Source: Centroberyx gerrardi (Eukaryota > Chordata > Actinopteri > Beryciformes > Berycidae). From it: DNA of 64,000 nucleotides. The DNA is taken from assembly GCF_048128805.1 (NCBI RefSeq), contig NC_136013.1, positions 7,138,102 to 7,202,101 of the forward strand. Direction: 5' to 3'. How positions within the stretch are numbered: position 1 is the stretch's first letter; every line of letters begins with the position of its first letter. Under the pieces are notes generated by a model. It was not told where the DNA came from. It made no database searches and worked only from the letters and a program-made list of their open reading frames with translations. This document shows positions 14,601 through 39,300 of this stretch, piece by piece. The translations under genes were made by a program, and so were the position numbers.

Positions 14601-15029
14601 GGCGGTCCTGTAAGTCGACAGTCTAATAACATCGAAGTTCTGAGCTCCTGTAAAACAAAGCCACGGAGAAAGATTATCCGTCTCCAACAAGCCACCAACA
14701 AAACCCTATCACATTCTCCCACTAATGGACGAGAGATGAATACAGTGTGCAGTCAATTCACTGAAAAGAAATTAGACTCTTTACAAACACAAACAGGATT
14801 ACACCCGGTACATTTAAACACATTCATGTCTTTGTGTGGGAGCAATTATATGTGTGAGGGACTGTGCATCTCCTATGTGATGTAGAGCCAGTGACAGAAT
14901 TGCATAAGCCTGCGCCGACTGTGAATAGTGAAAGGAGATTTCTCTCAGTCGAGTCCACTCACTCATTTCCATGAAGAGCTGTCTCTTCTCCACCATGGCC
15001 TTGCCTCGTTTACTGCCTTCCTCGATCAT
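2657..15029 (-). CDS. dtnb: beta-dystrobrevin, N-terminal part (9 coding exons; 3' end outside window)
   Basis: Cytoplasmic scaffold of the dystrophin-associated complex; the family binds dystrophin/utrophin and syntrophins. Coding exons (minus): 14963-15029, 14567-14647, 14163-14376, 12665-12750, 11829-11983, 11559-11664, 11043-11209, 9747-9871, 2657-2731. All have AG/GT borders and matching phases, giving 358 codons plus 2 nt. The start is the ATG at 15029, beginning [19 protein letters not shown] as in dystrobrevins. Residues ~23-230 are the EF-hand-like region. Residues 243-284 form a ZZ zinc finger with C243, C246, C258, C261, C267, C270, H280 and H284 all present. The linker [19 protein letters not shown] follows. 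The syntrophin-binding and coiled-coil exons are not seen and should lie left of base 1. Wording such as [18 protein letters not shown] and [15 protein letters not shown] fits DTNB better than DTNA, and the asxl2 neighbour agrees. The last intron (2732-9746) is large and repeat-bearing. Confidence 0.93.
4407..4534. repeat. CT-rich and CA microsatellite tract
   Basis: Runs of CT dinucleotides at about 4407-4479 are followed by a CA run at about 4510-4534. Simple-sequence DNA; short translations across it are artefacts. Confidence 0.9.
6131..6183. repeat. CA microsatellite
   Basis: Interrupted CA/CACG dinucleotide run, about 50 bp, shortly upstream of the LINE fragment beginning near 6339. Confidence 0.9.
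6339..7454 (+). mobile_element. 5'-truncated Jockey-superfamily (L2/CR1-like) LINE, reverse transcriptase C-terminal part
   Basis: From 6339 to the stop at 7280 one frame stays open for 313 codons. It opens with the RT motif [16 protein letters not shown], then FYADDTV (the catalytic YADD box), then [13 protein letters not shown], and ends in the usual LINE tail with [19 protein letters not shown] short 3' UTR ends in a TTAAATAAAGG-type A-rich tail near 7454. The start inside the RT domain shows 5' truncation, typical of target-primed insertion. It lies antisense in the large dtnb intron. I could not find a convincing target-site duplication. The exact clade (L2, CR1 or Rex1) needs a search. 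Confidence 0.88.
10070..10135. repeat. short SINE/LINE-tail remnant (fish dispersed repeat)
   Basis: The phrase GATGCTTTTATCCAAACTG resembles a widespread fish SINE-type core sequence, recognised from memory. It is only a fragment, within the dtnb intron between the exons at 9747-9871 and 11043-11209. Confidence 0.4.
12110..12340 (+). repeat. LINE/SINE 3'-tail remnants with ATCTT-type repeats
   Basis: The stretch contains GGGATTAATAAAGTGATATC followed by TATCTTATC repeats, then GACAATAAAAACTTGAAC. Both resemble 3' tails of fish non-LTR elements placed end to end. No coding part is present. Inference from tail wording. Confidence 0.45.
13200..13620 (-). mobile_element. decayed L2/Jockey-type LINE fragment
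   Basis: Minus-strand translation in two frames gives pieces such as [19 protein letters not shown], then [20 protein letters not shown]. These align with the C-terminal part of the element at 6339-7454 but need frameshifts, and the piece is 5'-truncated. It is an old, inactive copy in the dtnb intron between the exons at 12665-12750 and 14163-14376, in the same sense as the gene. Confidence 0.75.
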
Positions 15030-15574
15030 TCTGTAGCATATCAAACAGCAGAGCATTCACCGCTTACCCACTGGTTTGAGAACAGCATGTGAAGTGCAAC
15101 ACACAGGTCCAAAATCATTTCGATACCATGCAAGTGAATATGCTTTATATACATATCACTCATGCAATTGAAGAGATTGTCTCCCAGAATACTAAATATC
15201 AATTTTGGCAGTAAAAGAAACAATTACCTGAAGTTCATGATTCAATATGTCTAAAATATAGAGGATTGGATCTTTATGCGTGTGATATTTTGTCAACCAA
15301 GGACATACTACTCTTCAAAAAGTACTGTGTCTTTTATAAATCATTTCTTGAGAGTGTCATTCTTTCTCTCACATTGGAATAAAACTTGTGTTCCTATACA
15401 ATGTGGATATAACACAGTAGTATGCATCATTTGTGGTATACTGTGATGTAATTGTCATTGTTGACAAATATACTATGACTTTTCACACATAATTCATATG
15501 ATACATCACATTTTCTGTACAAGTGACAGCTTCAGCATTATGTCTGGTTTTAATAACCTTTAAAAAGTCTTTAC

Positions 15575-15621
15575 CTGTCGCTGGCTGAATGTCAAACAAA
15601 GCGAAGCACTAGACGTCGACC
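15575..15621 (-). other. dtnb: probable 5' UTR exon of dtnb
   Basis: A 47-nt segment on the minus strand is preceded by CTTCACAG and followed by GTAAAG, so it looks like an internal exon upstream of the start-codon exon, which itself begins one base before the ATG (at 15030) after a TACAG acceptor. It has no in-frame start, consistent with a noncoding leader exon. Inferred from splice signals and position only. Confidence 0.5.
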
Positions 15622-17751
15622 CTGTGAAGAGAAGTCATATTGAAATAGTTAGTAAGGCTTTCCTAAGACTCCATGTCTCCATTACTGTGAGAGATAAGCC
15701 ATTCTTCGCTGACAAAATGTAGTTGACTTTTAAATAAGTAATTAACACCCCCCCTCCCTCCTTCAAGGACTTCATTAACTCTCAATTTGTGCTTTTGTTC
15801 CCCTCTCTCCTCCTGTAGAGATTGGTGTGCTGGCTAGGGAACACTTGAGTGCCCATGGTCTGTGTAAATGATAATTCTCCGTGACATCCCGCTCAGCAAA
15901 GACTGCATCCTGTGGGCTAATGACACCGACTGGGCTGCAAAGGAACCACTTAATGATGACGGACGCAGAACACATTACGGCCAGCCAATGAGCGATGCAC
16001 GCTGGGTACCGCGAACGAACGGCCTCGGCCAAGGGACTGAACGCTCAAACATGCCTCAATCACATGCGTGTTCGTGGAGTACACTCTCTGACCGGGGGGG
16101 TGAGAAACAAACAGGGGATCTGCATCAGCTGACCAGCTGAGCGTGAGCAGAGATGCCAAGGTTCTGCTACCCTCAGGAACTCTGCAGACAGGCAGTTTTT
16201 TCTCTCTTCAGTTGTTTTTTTTTGTGGTGAGCCACAGTTTCCTCTTTATTTTAGAGACACTCTTTTCAGAGTGAGCTCTGCTGTTATGACAGCGCCTCTT
16301 TCTAGTCACCCAACTTGTAACTTCTGGTGAGTGGCTCTCAATGTTGTGTACAGAGACCAACAAGGGTCCTTGAAAGGGCCATTTCCACCAAAATTAAGTG
16401 TTGTTTCATTTTAGTAGCCTACTATTTCACTGGCTAGTTAGAACAATTGGTATTCTGATCACTGATTTCACTGCCTCCATTGTTATTGCTCCATTTTAAG
16501 ACTAATATACCATTCTGTGCTAAATCAAAGAAGACCAATTTAATGTTCTGAAATAGTGTTGTAGCCCTGAGAAGCATTGCATTAACCCAGTCAGGATTAA
16601 AGGTTCAGTTTCTACTAGGACCATGCATGCACTGATGGCACTTTGAAGCATTTTGGATTATGTGCCAATAAAATTACATATGTATGGGTTTCTGGCTAAA
16701 TGCAAATCTATTTGGGTTTTTTTGGGGGGATGGCAAGTTTGAGAAGCGCCTTTGCAGTTCGGAAAAAAGGGTAGAAAACATTAGCTGAGCAGTGGGAGAC
16801 CCAACAGACACACGTCAGCAAAATAACACAATGGTTCATTGTAAATATTTAGCTATGGAGTAACTACAGCAGTTCATATGTAGGCATCTCAGCCCTTGCA
16901 TTGGTAGGCAACATCAGAAAAACTGTTAATAGTCCAGGACAACAAAGTAATGACAATTTAATTAATGCACAAGCGGATTAATTAATGTGATGAAAAGTCA
17001 GAAGTTATCAATAATTTACATACAAAACTCATCTCAATTCATAGGAGCATAGACAGAGAATGTCATTAAAATCACTGTGAAAAAGGCCTTAAAATTCATG
17101 TCAATAAACTGTATCCATTATGTGTCTGGTATGAAAGACAGGATTGCAATAGTCATCTGTTCAATCAATCACAAGCCAATGTGAAGGCAGATCTATGGAC
17201 CCTTCCCCCTTGATACAGTAAGTATGTTGTAATCATCATAGGCCGTAATAAAGGTGCATTTTACTGTAACCGCACCTTCAGCTTCGGGGTAATGACAACA
17301 TCCGTTGACGCGAGTCAACATAAGGACTCGGCTACTGCAGTATCTTCCGAGCACTAACATCTTTCACTTCCCCATGTCACAAGCCTCAAATCTTACAGTG
17401 GGGAACCGAACAAGACTTACAATTCACTTCTGAAGCAACCGCACGACAAACGCGGCCATATTGATGATTTAACTCCCTATTTACCTTATTTCCGCAATGT
17501 GAACGGTGTGTCGTGATGCCCATAAATTTCGGTGGAGAAACAATGATAATCCTACATCAGTTCAATTCTTACTGGTCTCTCTCGAAGGCTGACGACAGAA
17601 TAAGAGGCATACCAGGCAGCTGGCCTTTACCGGAGGAAAATCACGCAGGTTGCGTTAGAGCATCATCATCATCAGCATCAGATGGAGAGGATAAGTGGTC
17701 CAGGGTGAATAAGGAGGATATTTCCTCCGTGATTCATCGCCACACTCTCAC
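15622..17751. other. dtnb 5' intron, no gene seen
   Basis: No exon or repeat I can name. Around 15780-16160 the sequence is CpG-richer and contains a CCAATGAG motif near 15984, which might mark an alternative promoter, but there is no supporting splice donor I trust. Confidence 0.4.
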
Positions 17752-17960
17752 CTTTGATGAATTCACGCGCTGTCCGCCGACTGTTACTGCTGTCCGAGCG
17801 ATGAGAAACGATTCGGATGATCCATCATCATATTTCAAGTTCCTCTCCTGTTTCATTCGACTCAATCTTGGGAACTGCGGTTGTAGCAGCACATAAAAAT
17901 GTACGAGCGCCCCGCTCCGCTCAGCATCATCAGCGACCCAGCGGCAGAGGACGGGAAAGC
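17752..17960 (-). other. dtnb: candidate first (noncoding) exon and CpG-containing promoter region of dtnb
   Basis: On the minus strand a strong donor (CATCAAAG followed by GTGAGAGTG) ends at 17752. The sequence above it, up to about 18000, is GC- and CpG-richer than its surroundings. It is the only good candidate for the leader exon that the ATG-bearing exon at 15030 requires. The upper boundary (transcription start) is a guess. It lies about 200 bp from a poly(A) signal attributed to asxl2. Confidence 0.35.
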
Positions 17961-18198
17961 GCAAGCAGGAACGGAGATGCCATGCGCGTTCACCTACTAT
18001 AATTTACGCATGTGCGCACGCATGCTGGTTAAAGGCGCACTACTACTACTGCTGTTACTCTGAATCATGACATATTCCTTCAGCATATTACACAGGAGAA
18101 GAAACATGAAATACGCAGATTAAATGAAATGTATCCCTCTGTCTGAGATGAGCCCCAATAAAAAAAATGACACACAATCAAAATGGTTTCTTCTGTTA

Positions 18199-18204
18199 TT
18201 TATT
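18199..18204 (-). terminator. asxl2: candidate poly(A) signal of asxl2
   Basis: AATAAA on the minus strand, about 2.85 kb downstream of the asxl2 stop. The intervening sequence (18205-21055) lacks recognisable genes and would be a long 3' UTR, as is usual for ASXL2. Other signals could be used. Confidence 0.35.
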
Positions 18205-21055
18205 CATAATAGTCTATATCTTTTGATAAAATACACTTTGTTTACAAGTGCTGATTACTATATTACATTCACCTGGAGTTTAAATGGAGACAAAATGACA
18301 CGGACATAAAGAAATTCACCTTTGTGACAAACGTGACATTTTAAAACATTTCTGATTGCCCATGACACTTTTCCCAGCCAATTCAATGGACTACTCTTCT
18401 AAATGCACACACACAACACATATCTTTTACAAGTCAATGATCAGAGAGGAAAGACAATGGGGAGTGCTGCCTGGATCACGTTTTAACCCTCACAAACATA
18501 GAAGATGTCAGCTGCCTTTTGGGGTTGTGATTGGATGTTTTTTTTTTGCAGTTAAATCCAGTCCCCAGCACAATGTCCATATGAGAATATAGTTTCATAA
18601 AATCACAGACATTCAACCAAGAAAGACCTATCAATTTATGGGGGATAAATTAAATCTGATGTTTACACAACCAAACATTGGTATAACAGTTTTTAGTTTC
18701 AGTCAATGTCTATGCTAAATATATGAGAAACCCGTGAGATTCTACCACTACTTGGCCTAAATGCATTTTCCACATCAAATAATTTCCCACAAATACAACA
18801 AATAAAAGTGGACCTGGATTAATCCACTGACCTACAAATGTTGTCTTAAAAACATATCTTTTTGTCTTCATAATGACACAAACTCCCCAAATTTATCAAA
18901 AGAGCAGACAGCTTAAGGGATACAAATATTAGATAACACCTCTATGGAAAAATAGACCAACGGATCCATTGAAAAACCTGGGCCATACAGAATCAGATAC
19001 CTGGGCAATTTGAATTACAAAAGTAGTTATTCTATGTATGGTGGTCTGTCCAGTCTAAACAAAATCATAGGAAAAACGGACAGCCAATATATTATTATAG
19101 TAAATACCCTGTTGATTTCAAAAACAATTAGCAAATAGATTTTTATATTAAAATATATTAATTAAAATATATTACTTTGATTAACTAGTCAGACATCAAA
19201 AACAAGATCTGATTATTTTGTTTTCTTAAGGTGACTTTGGCATATTACCATGGAAATAATTGCTATAAAACATAGGTCTACTTTGCACCTCTAGGAGATT
19301 TCAAAATATTATTGATACATTTTCATTTGCAATCAGCATGCACACCCACAAAAACTGCTGAGGTAACACTTTACAATATCCTTATTCCAGCATATTGTGT
19401 TTTACTATGTGGCAAAGTAAGCATCCATTAATACTGCGATAACACTTCATGAAAATCTATCTAGTGCATAATGTACTTACAAGGCTGTAACAACACAATG
19501 CAAATACAAAGTATACAAACATAATTGTTTCTAGTTGCATTGTGTTGGTTCACCTTGTACAGTGAGCACATTATATATTAGCTAAAATTTCATTAAGTAA
19601 TTACACAGTATTATTACGTGCTTACAATACTTCATCATAATACGGAGGCTAATACTCTGGAATAAGGCCATTTTAAAGTCAAGTGTTACGCCTGCCTGTT
19701 AATCGGTGTCATATTGTACCTCCAAATCATTTTGTATAACTGAAGCATGCTATGCTGAATCATTCTATGATAAAGCATTTAGCGTTTTATCACAACTTAC
19801 TGTTCTTCTATTTTCTTTCCACAGTAAAAATTGCTTTGTCATAAACAGTTGGATATGCTCAAGCAAGGTGTGCTACATGAATAAAATAAAATACAATGAA
19901 TTTCTACATCTAGGCATATAAATGAGCAAATATTTACAGTGAAAGAAAAAAAAACCAGAACGATTATCTTCTTTTTCCTCCCTTACCTTGAGTGTTTTTT
20001 TACTGTTTGTCACTGCTGATATTTACTCTAGCTATACAGACATAAAAGGATGATTAGATCCACATCAAGGGAGACAATATCTACAAGTCTAGGCTTTTTG
20101 AGGAGGAAATGTAGGCTCACACAGTAGGAACTGACTGATTTAGAGCATGACCTTGGCCTGAAATGGAAAAGATCTCGACTTGCTCTCCTCACAGGGAATA
20201 TATAGGTATTTTTATATATAAATGATTCTTTCTTTCCCTATGTTTAAACACCAACACAAGTGCTGTACATTGTTACTACCATATACCCAGGTGGATTTTC
20301 AAGTGCTTCGCCCTGTAGCTGTTAGTAAAAACAAGGTGATGTGCAATCCTCATGTTTTTTTTTATAAAGTATCATTCAAAATTCCTTTTTATATTCTTTC
20401 TGAAAGTATACATTTTCTTTCTAGTTCTGAAATCTGAGTGTGTTCAGTATGAAATGTACAGTTTTATATAAAATAGTTACTGTAAGTTGCACTTCCCTGC
20501 CACACGTGCATAAATGCCAAATAGGAGGTACTCTACAACTGATGATTATCATTAGCGCCCTTTTTTGCCTTTAAACCATAACAGCTTAGGCCCCCAATAA
20601 AAAGTGTCAGTCTAAAACACAACAACACAGTCATTATGTTCTACAAAAATATCAACATTCATTTTTTTCCCTCCTTTTTTTAAAAACTACACATATATCT
20701 TTAAAAAAATATATCACACTAACCCTAGCCAAGTGCAAAACATTGCCAGATTTTACATTTGTCACATATCTGAAAGACTAGTGATTTGAATCAAACTGAT
20801 TGACGTTACTACCAAAATTGCACAAAACAAACAACTTTTCTTAGATGTTGGTGAAACAATAGATCATCCAGTGTAAATCCTCGGCTTTCCAATAGCAACC
20901 GCATGCTGGCTGCTTTGGCTGGAGCATGGCTAATGTGCTTCACCCCAGTAACTGATTTTGTATTGATTCTGAATGACCTGGTTCTGCTTTGTGCCTTGAT
21001 GCAATACAAACCAAACAAACCACGGTATCTGCTAATTATTATTGTTACGTTCATA
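18205..21055 (-). other. asxl2: probable long 3' UTR of asxl2
   Basis: AT-rich, gene-free sequence directly after the asxl2 stop codon at 21056-21058. No coding potential or transposon recognised. Assignment as UTR is inferred from position and the long 3' UTRs of the family. Confidence 0.45.
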
Positions 21056-35323
<14,268 letters not shown>

Positions 35324-35460
35324 TGTTGCGGACTTGTGCAGAGTAGTGTTGAATTTGTCTGTTTCAGTTGAAATGTTGCTTTAGTTACCGCGTAAGATCC
35401 ACTCCGTCTGCCATGTTGGACTTACTGTAAAGAGTGTCATGTGACTCCGAAAGAAACGTC
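35324..35460 (-). promoter_or_regulatory. asxl2: asxl2 5' UTR and core promoter region
   Basis: Sequence directly upstream of the asxl2 ATG (minus). It contains the CCAACATGGCAG motif near 35411-35422, similar to YY1-type elements near gene starts, and CpGs. The kif3c poly(A) signal lies only about 280 bp above the ATG, which confines the promoter. Transcription start not determined. Confidence 0.45.
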
Positions 35461-35601
35461 ATCTTACTGTATAGCTGTCAAAGTCCTCAGTTTCCCACAT
35501 ATATCAAACTACAATCATGATCACGATGACAAGCGCAGACAGCATCATGACCTTAGGTTTTGGGAAAATACATTAAGCACATGAAGAATCATTTCAATCC
35601 G

Positions 35602-35607
35602 TTTATT
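35602..35607 (-). terminator. kif3c: candidate poly(A) signal of kif3c
   Basis: AATAAA on the minus strand about 790 bp downstream of the kif3c stop. It is the last signal before the asxl2 start at 35323, so kif3c should end within roughly 280 bp of the next gene's ATG. Confidence 0.5.
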
Positions 35608-36393
35608 CTGATGTGTAAGCAAATGGACTTTGCACAATTTCACAACTATTAGAAAATTAAGGCAGCTAATCAAGATAGCACTGCAAATTTCTTCACATTT
35701 TTTGGCTCACAAATAATTTAGCGAGAAAGAGGGAAACTGAAGTAATAAGTAATCAGGCATAGCATATGGACTAAACCAGGTTGGCCCCATCCCCTTCCAC
35801 TTAAACCCGCACCCATTTGTCAATTTTTTGGCATCATAGTATTGTGATGATTATCTATAGTGTTTAGTTGAGCTTCAGGAATCCAGTGACTACATTGTTT
35901 CTATCTTGAAAAAACTAAAAACAAACAAACAAAAAAAACAGTAAAATTCATCTATAAGGACTTAAAAGATCCCCCAAACTACTCATGTTTGGCCTGGTTT
36001 TGTGATACCTTAGTGCTTTTAAATCTGGTCACAGCTGACATTTTTTGGCTGTGCTATTCCTCAAGGCCACAGTAAGCCAAGAGACTACATGGTTTAGGCA
36101 ACAGTAGGCAAAAAAAAAGCGAGCAAACGGGGAAGGGTCACTTTGAAGAGCTCCACTGACCGCTGTATTCATGTGACTAGCATTTGTTGAGAATGAGTGA
36201 GGGATGACATGTTTATCTTTCCAATTACACCAAATACATGCTTACTGAATTGATTCTCTATCTTGACTTGAAATCAATTTAAAATCAAGAGATACTGAAA
36301 CCCAATTTTTGCCCACCCCTTGGCTAATGTTGAGTCCTGTTTGCCACTTGGAGCTGAGGCCGGCCCTGTGCATACAGTAAGTATTCGCACATC

Positions 36394-39300
36394 TCAAGGG
36401 CTTGTCTGAACGGCACCTCCCAGTGGAAGATAGGCAGCAGAGGATGGTCTCTGTCTCTGAGGGTGAGAGCAGCACTGAGATCCTGACGTCAGAGAGCTGG
36501 ACGAGGAGGACGATGGCACGGATGCTGCTTGCGGTGCCTGATACCTGTGTAAAGACACATTCACGTATTATTAAAGCTGCAATAAGTTCGATTTTTACTG
36601 TCCTGTAGCACAAAGTTATAATAATATATCTGTAGGCTTTGAGAGGATTGTTGACTCAATGATTACTTTGCCAGGTGCTGAGATTTCTGGCTTTCAAAAC
36701 TCACTTTCTGGCCTGTATGTTATGGAAGAAAAACTCCCCATGGTCAATAAAAGTAATAGATTACTTAATGCCCCTTTAAGTGACACCACTGGAGAAACTG
36801 GGATTGACCCAACATATAGGTATCAGGGGGATTATGATTCTTAACACTGTGATAATGTTCAGTCAGAGTTATTGCATGTAAAGCAGGAAATCTCAGCATC
36901 TGTAATCATGTACGCAGTCTGCATTTTCTCAACTGTTCTCTCACCAGGATCGGGATTTCCTGACCCGTGATGCAGCGGTCCTTTCCCTAATGGGAACATT
37001 TACCAGAAGATCCCGCATCGGCCTGGGAGAGAAGGCTCTCTCCAGGTGAGCTCCGTTAAGGTTCAAGGTGAACATGGTTGGTGGAGCCATATCTAACTCC
37101 AACAGCATAATATTCTCAGCCTATAAGAAGAACACATGAGAGTAAAGGCAAAGTTACAAAAGCATCTTAGGAACACACGTGCTGACTATCAAATAAAATC
37201 AAATCCATTACAAATCTGCCATTTATGCAAAATTAATATTGATGTTAAAATCAGTGGCTTACAGATACAGATATCTATTTTCTATGTTAAACCAAAATCT
37301 AAAACTATTTTCTATCATTATCCAAGGTATAAATACTATAGATGTAGTTTTAATTAGTTTTTATCATGTTAGAATTTTTTTTAAATGAGATCCAAAGAAT
37401 TCAATAAAGGGACAGTATAAAGCATACATTTAATATAATATACATAATATATAGTGTTAAATATGAGGAAGTTGTAATTGCTGTAATAGCTAGTAATAGC
37501 TGTAATTAATTTGTATGTACATTATATATGTAAACATACAGCATTTGCTTTACCTCAAAGAAAACTATTATTCTGACCTGGAAATTTAGAAAATGTTACT
37601 CCGTTGTACTTTTGCAAACTGTCCTCATGAATATGAAAGCACTGACCTGGTATCTAGATGGGGCCCCTGTTGCCGTGGCAACTGCCATCTGTGCATATTG
37701 GCTGATTGGCCTCTTGTATCCCACAACCGAGGAAGGCCTTCTCCTGACCTGAGTGGGTACACTGACATAAAGACATAGGAAAGGAAGGTTTGGATTCTGT
37801 TTAATGTAAAAATACCAAGGGGAGTGGACTGTCCGGTCTCCTTTAAAAAAAAGAAATCTGTTTCGTGGAAAGGCAGAATGCATAAATTATCTATAGCATT
37901 TCCTACATTTCCCAGTATGCCATTTGACAAGAACTAGAGAATGAGTGTGAACTTGTTGCATTCCGGTGTGGGTTATATGTGTAGGAGGAGAGAGAGCAAT
38001 AGTGATAGCAGAATGTGAGTTTTTCTAGTTGAGAAGAAGCAATCTTGTGGCTGCACTGCATCATGGATTTCTCCCTGTATTGTTGTTGAACATTTGTACA
38101 AAATGTTGAGTCTAGAAAGATATCAAACTAAATTGTAGCTGCGCTGGAAATACCTCAGCGGGACACTGTCTTCATTTGGCCAGAAAAATACACCACCAAA
38201 CAAAATGGGCCCAGAAATGCAAGGTACATCACCAATGGCCACTGTGTTTAAGTGTTTTGGGGTGGGTTTTTCCTTTAATGCACCACTTACAGTATCTTCT
38301 GTCAACACTAGTGAGATCAAATCACTGACCTCTCTGATGGAATGACCGGCAGGAACCTCCACTGATCTTCCTCACTGTCAAAGTGCAGCCTGTTCATAAT
38401 CTTGTTCTTTTCCTTGGGAGGTATGAAATTCTCAATCAAGAGATATCTGCAACATGCAATAAAAGTACATGTGTCAGTTGAATGTAAATGTAAACAAGTG
38501 TAAACGTGAAAATTAAACAAAAATTGGAGATGCTCATCACAGCTGGGGGCATCCTAAACATTCCATTGAGAGCTTTTTAACTGTATCTTGTTGAAGAAGT
38601 ACAGGTTCTGTACAGTCCAACAGCACATATTTGAATGTGATCAGGATGAGCTCTGACACTCTAATTGATCAGAAGCTGTAATTTCTTCTATGGAGAATAA
38701 AGTAACATTAGCAAACATAGCTTATAATATATAACATACATACATAGCAGTACTGCTTTTACAACAAAGTGATTTATTATAAAATGCCACAATGTGTTTC
38801 TATGTGTGTGTCTTTTGATGATAAAAAGATTTAGATATATATTGCCATACATCACTGTCCCACAGAAGTCCATGCAAATTAAACCGCTCTAGATAAGAAC
38901 GTCAGCTAAATGCCTAAAATGTAAAATGTAATGAAGAATGCAGAAGTAAGTTCTCCTGTCGTATAATATAATCTAAATTCATTTGCATATGAGGCTTAGG
39001 GGAGCTGAGGGAAAAATTGTTGTGCAAGCTGAGTTAAAAATTGAATTTTCACCATAATACAACTTTTACTTCATTTAATTAAGAACAGAAATGAATCAAT
39101 AAAGAACAGAAATGATTTGTGGAAAATATTTTTTACGACAACATAATGAAATTTGATAGGATCCAGGTACAGCGGAGGTAAGTGTATCATCCTTTTCTGA
39201 TAGGAATATTACTCTTGAAGACCTCACCATGGTAAAAATAACAAAGTTAGTTAGCTCTCCATTGTGATCAGAACAAATTATGTTTTCTATGTCGTCTCTG

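Noticed and set aside
37744-37748. First of two AG acceptors for the kif3c exon ending at 37743
   Set aside because: Using it would add five bases and break the frame; the second AG restores [13 protein letters not shown].
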